From NCBI GenBank assembly GCA_028290085.1, contig JAQGKN010000066.1:1-12026 (forward strand): 12,026 nt of DNA, given 5' to 3'. Both the position numbers and the translations under genes were made by a program. The DNA is from Hyphomicrobiales bacterium (GTDB lineage Bacteria > Pseudomonadota > Alphaproteobacteria > Rhizobiales > Beijerinckiaceae). Shown here in pieces: positions 8,424-12,026 of this stretch. The notes beneath the pieces were generated by a model. The model was not told where the DNA came from. It ran no database searches and was given only the letters and a program-made list of their open reading frames with translations. The first letter of the stretch is position 1. Each line of letters begins with the position of its first letter.

Positions 8424-9143
8424 ATGGGCGCGAACAAGGCGATACCGGGCGGCGCGCTGGTGCTCTTTTCAGGTGGGCAGGATTCGACGACCTGCCTTGC
8501 CTGGGCTCTGGAACGCTACGAGCGTGTCGAGACAATCGGCTTCGACTACGGCCAGCGCCACCGAATCGAGCTCGATTGCCGCCTGACCGTGCTCGCCGCC
8601 ATGCGCGCGGCCTTCCCGGAATGGTCCGCGAAGCTCGGCGAGGACGTCGTGGTCGGTCTTGATGCCATCGGCACATTGTCGAACACGGCGCTGACTCGCG
8701 ATGTCGAAATGCGGATGGGCGAAGACGGGCTACCCAACACCTTCGTGCCCGGACGCAACCTGATCTTTCTGGCTTTCGCAGCCGCGCTCGCCTACCGGCG
8801 CGGGCTGAAACATATAGTCACCGGCGTCTGCGAGACCGACTATTCCGGCTACCCCGATTGCCGCGACGATACGATCAAGGCGATGCAGGTGGCCCTCAAC
8901 CTCGGCCTCGAGCGCCGCTTCGTGCTCGAAACGCCCCTGATGTGGATCGACAAGGCCCAGACCTTCGCCATGGCCCGGGAGCTGGGCGGCGAGGCCTTCC
9001 TGAAGATCGTCTGCGAGAAAACCCACTCCTGCTACGCGGGTAATCGCGAGATCACGCACGACTGGGGCAGGGGCTGCGGCGTCTGCCCGGCCTGCCAGCT
9101 GCGGGCGGATGGCTGGCAGAGTTTCGTCGCGCCGGGCGCGTGA
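8424..9143 (+). CDS. queC: 7-cyano-7-deazaguanine (preQ0) synthase
   Basis: QueC uses ATP and ammonia to convert 7-carboxy-7-deazaguanine to preQ0, the precursor of queuosine. The 239 residues contain the PP-loop SGGQDST (16-22), FDYGQRH (40-46), PGRN (109-112) and [10 protein letters not shown] (138-147). The zinc-binding cysteines are Cys203 (HSCY) and GCGVCPAC (217-224: Cys218, Cys221, Cys224). The spacing between the first and second zinc cysteine is 14 residues instead of the 8 of E. coli and Bacillus QueC, through an insertion around REITHDW. It is the last gene of the lol operon; QueA and Tgt of the same pathway lie 4-7 kb upstream. The start ATG 8424 is preceded by a moderate GAGGGCAG. 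Confidence 0.95.
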   Translation: MGANKAIPGGALVLFSGGQDSTTCLAWALERYERVETIGFDYGQRHRIELDCRLTVLAAMRAAFPEWSAKLGEDVVVGLDAIGTLSNTALTRDVEMRMGEDGLPNTFVPGRNLIFLAFAAALAYRRGLKHIVTGVCETDYSGYPDCRDDTIKAMQVALNLGLERRFVLETPLMWIDKAQTFAMARELGGEAFLKIVCEKTHSCYAGNREITHDWGRGCGVCPACQLRADGWQSFVAPGA

Positions 9144-9164
9144 GCGGGGCCGGAAACCATCGAG

Positions 9165-9246
9165 CGTCATTGCGAGGAGCGAAGCGACGAAGCAATCCAG
9201 GAGTCGCAGGACCGTACTGGATTGCTTCGCTTCGCTCGCAATGACG
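9165..9246 (-). repeat. 82-bp nested palindromic repeat, copy C (inverted)
   Basis: On the + strand it runs from CGTCATTGCGAG (9165-9176) to CTCGCAATGACG (9235-9246), but its asymmetric interior matches copies A and B only when read on the - strand, with 6 mismatches to each. The shared flank GCAACGAG extends it to 9254. It lies between queC and the LexA-type promoter of the small gene and could terminate or insulate the lol-queC operon. Confidence 0.9.
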
Positions 9247-9301
9247 GCAACGAGTTCCGAGCAAACATAAAGACATAGCGATCTGCTCCAAATCACGCGA
9301 T

Positions 9302-9330
9302 TTGACAAAAGAACAAAACAGGAACATTCT
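9302..9330 (+). promoter_or_regulatory. Sigma-70-type promoter for the 35-residue gene
   Basis: A perfect -35 hexamer TTGACA (9302-9307) is followed after 17 bp by CATTCT (9325-9330), a moderate -10 (three of six consensus bases, at the ideal distance). Transcription would start near 9337, giving a leader of about 20 nt with GGGAGAG (9349-9355) before the ATG. This is the clearest promoter in the window. Confidence 0.6.
9311..9325 (+). promoter_or_regulatory. Alphaproteobacterial LexA (SOS) box
   Basis: GAAC (9311-9314), seven bases AAAACAG, then GAAC (9322-9325) match exactly the direct-repeat operator GAAC-N7-GAAC (GTTC-N7-GTTC on the other strand) known for LexA of Rhodobacter, Rhizobium and Caulobacter. 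The box fills the spacer between the -35 and -10 hexamers, where a bound repressor would exclude polymerase. The eight fixed bases would occur by chance about 0.4 times in a window of this size, so it is the position within the promoter that makes the match convincing. Confidence 0.65.
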
Positions 9331-9359
9331 TTTCCACACCGCTGATACGGGAGAGTTTC

Positions 9360-9467
9360 ATGTTTCGTTTCGTCCTGTCTGACCTCGCCGAACTCGCCTC
9401 GCTGGGTGCCTTCCTGGGGATGATCGTTATGGTGGCCCATGCCATGGGTGCGGGTGTTCCCGTGTGA
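9360..9467 (+). CDS. 35-residue hydrophobic protein, probably SOS-induced and membrane-bound
   Basis: A 36-codon frame starts at ATG 9360, six bases after GGAG (9350-9353), and ends in TGA at 9465-9467. The product begins MFRFVLSDLAELASLG, a short possibly amphipathic segment with Arg3, Asp8 and Glu11. It continues from about residue 12 to the end as an uncharged stretch rich in Leu, Gly, Ala, Val and Met (His27 apart), long enough to cross a membrane once. It has no cysteine and no signal cleavage site. The promoter with a LexA-type box places it under SOS control. Caulobacter SidA, a 29-residue SOS-induced membrane protein that blocks division through FtsW, has a similar design; I infer an analogous role only from size, hydrophobicity and regulation, not from sequence identity. 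dnaE follows 103 bp downstream and may be co-transcribed. Confidence 0.65.
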   Translation: MFRFVLSDLAELASLGAFLGMIVMVAHAMGAGVPV

Positions 9468-9570
9468 ATACACGGCCTGCGGCGTCGCAGCTGTTGATGG
9501 CCCCAACGCAACGCTCGACCCGCTGAGCTGCATGTCCGATGATGCACGCCTTGCTTAAGGGGTGGCCATC

Positions 9571-12026
9571 GTGGGTAGCGTGATCAAAGACGTCGGCTTC
9601 GTGCATCTGCACGTCCACACGTCCTTCTCCCTTCGCGAAGGCGCGCTGACCATTGCCAAGCTCGGCAAGATGGCGGTGGCCGACGGCATGCCTGCGCTGG
9701 CGATCACCGACACCAACAACCTCTTCGGCGCGCTCGAATTTTCTGAAAAGCTGTCCAAGGACGGCATCCAGCCCATCGTCGGCATCCAGCTCACCATCGA
9801 CTTCCGCGACGCCGCCGCGCTCGGCGCGCGTCACGATTTCACCAGTCTCGGCCGTGCGCCACTCGTTCTGATCGCGCAATCGGAAGAGGGCTATTCCAAC
9901 CTGATGCGACTCGGCTCGCGCGCCTGGCTCGATCCGCAGCCCGGCGACTTGCCCCATATCGGCATCGAAGGTCTGGCCGGACTCACGGGCGGCCTGATCG
10001 CCCTGACCGGCGGTCCCAACGGCCCCATCGATCACGCTCTGCGGCTCGGCCGTCCTGACGCGGCGGAGGCGCGGCTGTCGCAGCTGCGGCCGCTGTTCGA
10101 ACGCAGGCTCTATCTCGAACTCCAGCGCCATGGCACGGACGAGGAAAAGCTTGTCGAGCCCCAGCTCATCAAAATCGCGTACAGCAACGGCCTGCCGCTT
10201 GTTGCCAGCAACGAGCCATATTTCGCCGCCCGCTCGGATTACGAAGCGCAAGACGCGCTGCTCTGCATTGCCGACGGCACGCTGATCGGCACGCCTGAGC
10301 GGCGGCGCCTCACCAAGGAGCATCGCTTCAAGACGCGCGCCGAAATGCTGGCGCTGTTCAAGGATCTTCCCGAGGCCACCGACAACTCGGTCGAGATCGC
10401 GATGCGCTGCGCGTATCGTCCGTTGACGCGCAAACCAATCCTGCCGCGCTTTACCTCAGTCGATGGATCGGCGCGCGACGAAGTCGAGGAGCTGCGTGCG
10501 CAGGCGGTGGAGGGGCTCGAAGCCCGCCTCGATGCTCACGGCCCGGCGGACGGTTTTACCGCCACGGATTACCGGGAAAGGCTCGCCTTCGAGCTCAGCA
10601 TCATCACGCGCATGAAATTTCCCGGCTACTTCCTCATCGTCGCCGACTTCATCAAATGGGCGAAAGCGCAGGGCATTCCGGTGGGGCCGGGCCGTGGCTC
10701 CGGCGCAGGCTCGCTCGTCGCCTATGCGCTGACCATCACCGATCTCGACCCGATCCGCTTCGGCCTGCTCTTCGAACGCTTCCTCAACCCGGAACGCGTG
10801 TCGATGCCCGACTTCGATATCGACTTCTGCCAGACGCGGCGCGACGAGGTGATCCGCTATGTGCGCCAGCGCTACGGCGTGGACCGGGTGGCGCAGATCA
10901 TCACTTTCGGTTCATTCCTGGCGCGAGGCGTGCTGCGCAATGTCGGGCGCGTGCTGGAAATGTCGCTCGGGCAGGTCGATAAGCTTGCCAAGCTGGTGCC
11001 CCAAAATCCAGCCAATCCAGTGACGCTGGCCCAGGCCATCGAATCCGAGCCGCGCCTGCGCGAGGCCGCTGAGACCGACGCGAATGTCGGCAAGTTGCTC
11101 AAGATCGCGGAGACGCTGGAAGGGCTCTATTCGAACGCCTCGACGCACGCCGCGGGTATCGTCATCGGCGACCGACCGCTCGACGAACTCGTGCCGCTTT
11201 ATCGCGATCCGAAATCGGATATGCCGGCGACCCAATTCAACATGAAATGGGTCGAGCCAGCGGGCCTCGTTAAATTCGACTTTCTCGGCCTGAAGACACT
11301 CACGACCCTGTCGACGACCGTGCAGTTGCTGGCCAATCGCGGCATCGACGTCGATATCGGGAAAATCCCGCTCGACGACAAAAAGACCTATGAAATGTTG
11401 GGGCGTGGCGAAACCGTCGGCGTGTTCCAGGTGGAAAGCGCAGGCATGCGCAAGGCGCTGTCGGAAATGCGCGCCGACCGTCTCGAGGACATCATCGCGC
11501 TGGTGGCGCTCTATCGTCCAGGCCCGATGGCCAACATCCCGACCTATTGCGCGGTGAAGCACGGCGAGATCCCGGCGGATTACATTCATCCGTTGATCGA
11601 AACGGTCTTGAAGGAGACCTTCGGTATTATCGTCTATCAGGAACAGGTGATGCAGATCGCCCAGATCCTGTCTGGCTATTCGCTCGGCGAAGCCGATCTT
11701 CTGCGCCGCGCGATGGGCAAGAAGATCAAGGCGGAAATGGACGCGCAGCGCGAGCGCTTCGTGGACGGGGCGGTCAAGAACGATATCCCCAAGGCCAAGG
11801 CCGACGAGATCTTCGACCTGCTGGCCAAATTCGCCGATTACGGCTTCAACAAGAGCCACGCGGCGGCCTATGCGCTGATCGCCTACCAGACAGGCTGGTT
11901 CAAGGCCAATTATCCGGTCGAGTTCATCGCAGCCTCGATGACGCTCGATAAATCGAACACCGACAAGCTCTCGGAATTCCGCAACGAGGCGCTGCGCCTC
12001 GGCATCAAGGTTGAACCGCCCTCGCT
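9571..12026 (+). CDS. dnaE: DNA polymerase III alpha subunit (5' part, cut by the window end)
   Basis: DnaE is the replicative polymerase subunit. About 818 of an expected 1,150 or so residues are present. The N-terminal PHP domain opens with FVHLHVHTSFSLREGA (10-25). The polymerase core contains PGYFLIVADFI (351-361), GPGRGSGAGSLVAYAL (372-387), PDFDIDFC (413-420) with two catalytic aspartates, HAAGIVI (526-532), KFDFLGLK (568-575) with the third near Asp570, RPGPMANIP, and the helical YGFNKSHAAAYALIAYQT segment near the end. It is the DnaE1 type, not the SOS-associated DnaE2. In the PHP domain some metal ligands are replaced (TDT where active domains have TDH), so proofreading is probably by separate DnaQ. 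The start is GTG 9571, eight bases after AAGGGG (9557-9562). GTG 9562 and 9580 are alternatives; an in-frame TAA at 9556 rules out anything further upstream. Confidence 0.96.
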   Translation, partial: MGSVIKDVGFVHLHVHTSFSLREGALTIAKLGKMAVADGMPALAITDTNNLFGALEFSEKLSKDGIQPIVGIQLTIDFRDAAALGARHDFTSLGRAPLVLIAQSEEGYSNLMRLGSRAWLDPQPGDLPHIGIEGLAGLTGGLIALTGGPNGPIDHALRLGRPDAAEARLSQLRPLFERRLYLELQRHGTDEEKLVEPQLIKIAYSNGLPLVASNEPYFAARSDYEAQDALLCIADGTLIGTPERRRLTKEHRFKTRAEMLALFKDLPEATDNSVEIAMRCAYRPLTRKPILPRFTSVDGSARDEVEELRAQAVEGLEARLDAHGPADGFTATDYRERLAFELSIITRMKFPGYFLIVADFIKWAKAQGIPVGPGRGSGAGSLVAYALTITDLDPIRFGLLFERFLNPERVSMPDFDIDFCQTRRDEVIRYVRQRYGVDRVAQIITFGSFLARGVLRNVGRVLEMSLGQVDKLAKLVPQNPANPVTLAQAIESEPRLREAAETDANVGKLLKIAETLEGLYSNASTHAAGIVIGDRPLDELVPLYRDPKSDMPATQFNMKWVEPAGLVKFDFLGLKTLTTLSTTVQLLANRGIDVDIGKIPLDDKKTYEMLGRGETVGVFQVESAGMRKALSEMRADRLEDIIALVALYRPGPMANIPTYCAVKHGEIPADYIHPLIETVLKETFGIIVYQEQVMQIAQILSGYSLGEADLLRRAMGKKIKAEMDAQRERFVDGAVKNDIPKAKADEIFDLLAKFADYGFNKSHAAAYALIAYQTGWFKANYPVEFIAASMTLDKSNTDKLSEFRNEALRLGIKVEPPS

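Noticed and set aside
8730..9533. - strand frame including a LDCFVASLLAMT-like peptide
   Set aside because: That peptide is the translation of the 82-bp repeat, which stays open in some frames and gives the same spurious peptide at each copy.
1..12026. CRISPR array, prophage, toxin-antitoxin or defence genes
   Set aside because: Apart from the small gene at 9360 and the repeats, all space is filled by housekeeping genes. There is no regularly spaced direct repeat, integrase or transposase.

Overview
This 12 kb window is a GC-rich stretch of ordinary-looking chromosome from an alphaproteobacterium, most likely of the Hyphomicrobiales (Rhizobiales). The evidence is the short prolyl-tRNA synthetase without the editing insertion, the proS-lol-dnaE neighbourhood, the form of QueC, and an operator of the GAAC-N7-GAAC type used by alphaproteobacterial LexA. 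All recognisable genes lie on the + strand.

Layout: the last codons of an upstream gene (1-35) and a GC-rich hairpin are followed by a divergent Mpl/MurC-family Mur ligase (106-1557). An 82-bp palindromic repeat then precedes queA (1700-2785), which is coupled by a 4-bp overlap to an unrecognised 114-residue gene (2782-3126) and followed by tgt (3182-4309). A 530-bp gap with no convincing gene but several stem-loops leads to proS (4840-6171). A second repeat copy separates proS from a tight three-gene operon: a LolC/E-type permease (6424-7725), lolD (7733-8416, TTG start) and queC (8424-9143). A third, inverted repeat copy follows. Then comes a promoter with a LexA-type box in its spacer, a 35-codon gene for a tiny hydrophobic protein (9360-9467), and the start of dnaE (9571 to the window end, about 818 residues, cut off).

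Functions: QueC, Tgt and QueA are three steps of the queuosine pathway (preQ0 synthesis, base exchange into tRNA, epoxycyclopentane addition). Together with ProS they give the window a tRNA theme. LolC/E and LolD form the inner-membrane ATPase that releases lipoproteins for transport to the outer membrane. DnaE is the replicative DNA polymerase III alpha subunit. The Mur ligase would act on cell-wall peptides if it keeps the Mpl activity.

The most interesting items are: (1) the 35-residue membrane-type protein under an apparent SOS promoter directly upstream of dnaE, which resembles in design, not in demonstrated sequence, the SOS-induced division inhibitor SidA of Caulobacter; (2) a Tgt in which three of the four expected zinc ligands are replaced; (3) a Mur ligase with altered ATP-loop and C-terminal active-site motifs; (4) three 82-bp copies of a nested palindrome, all in intergenic gaps; and (5) the uncharacterised gene between queA and tgt.
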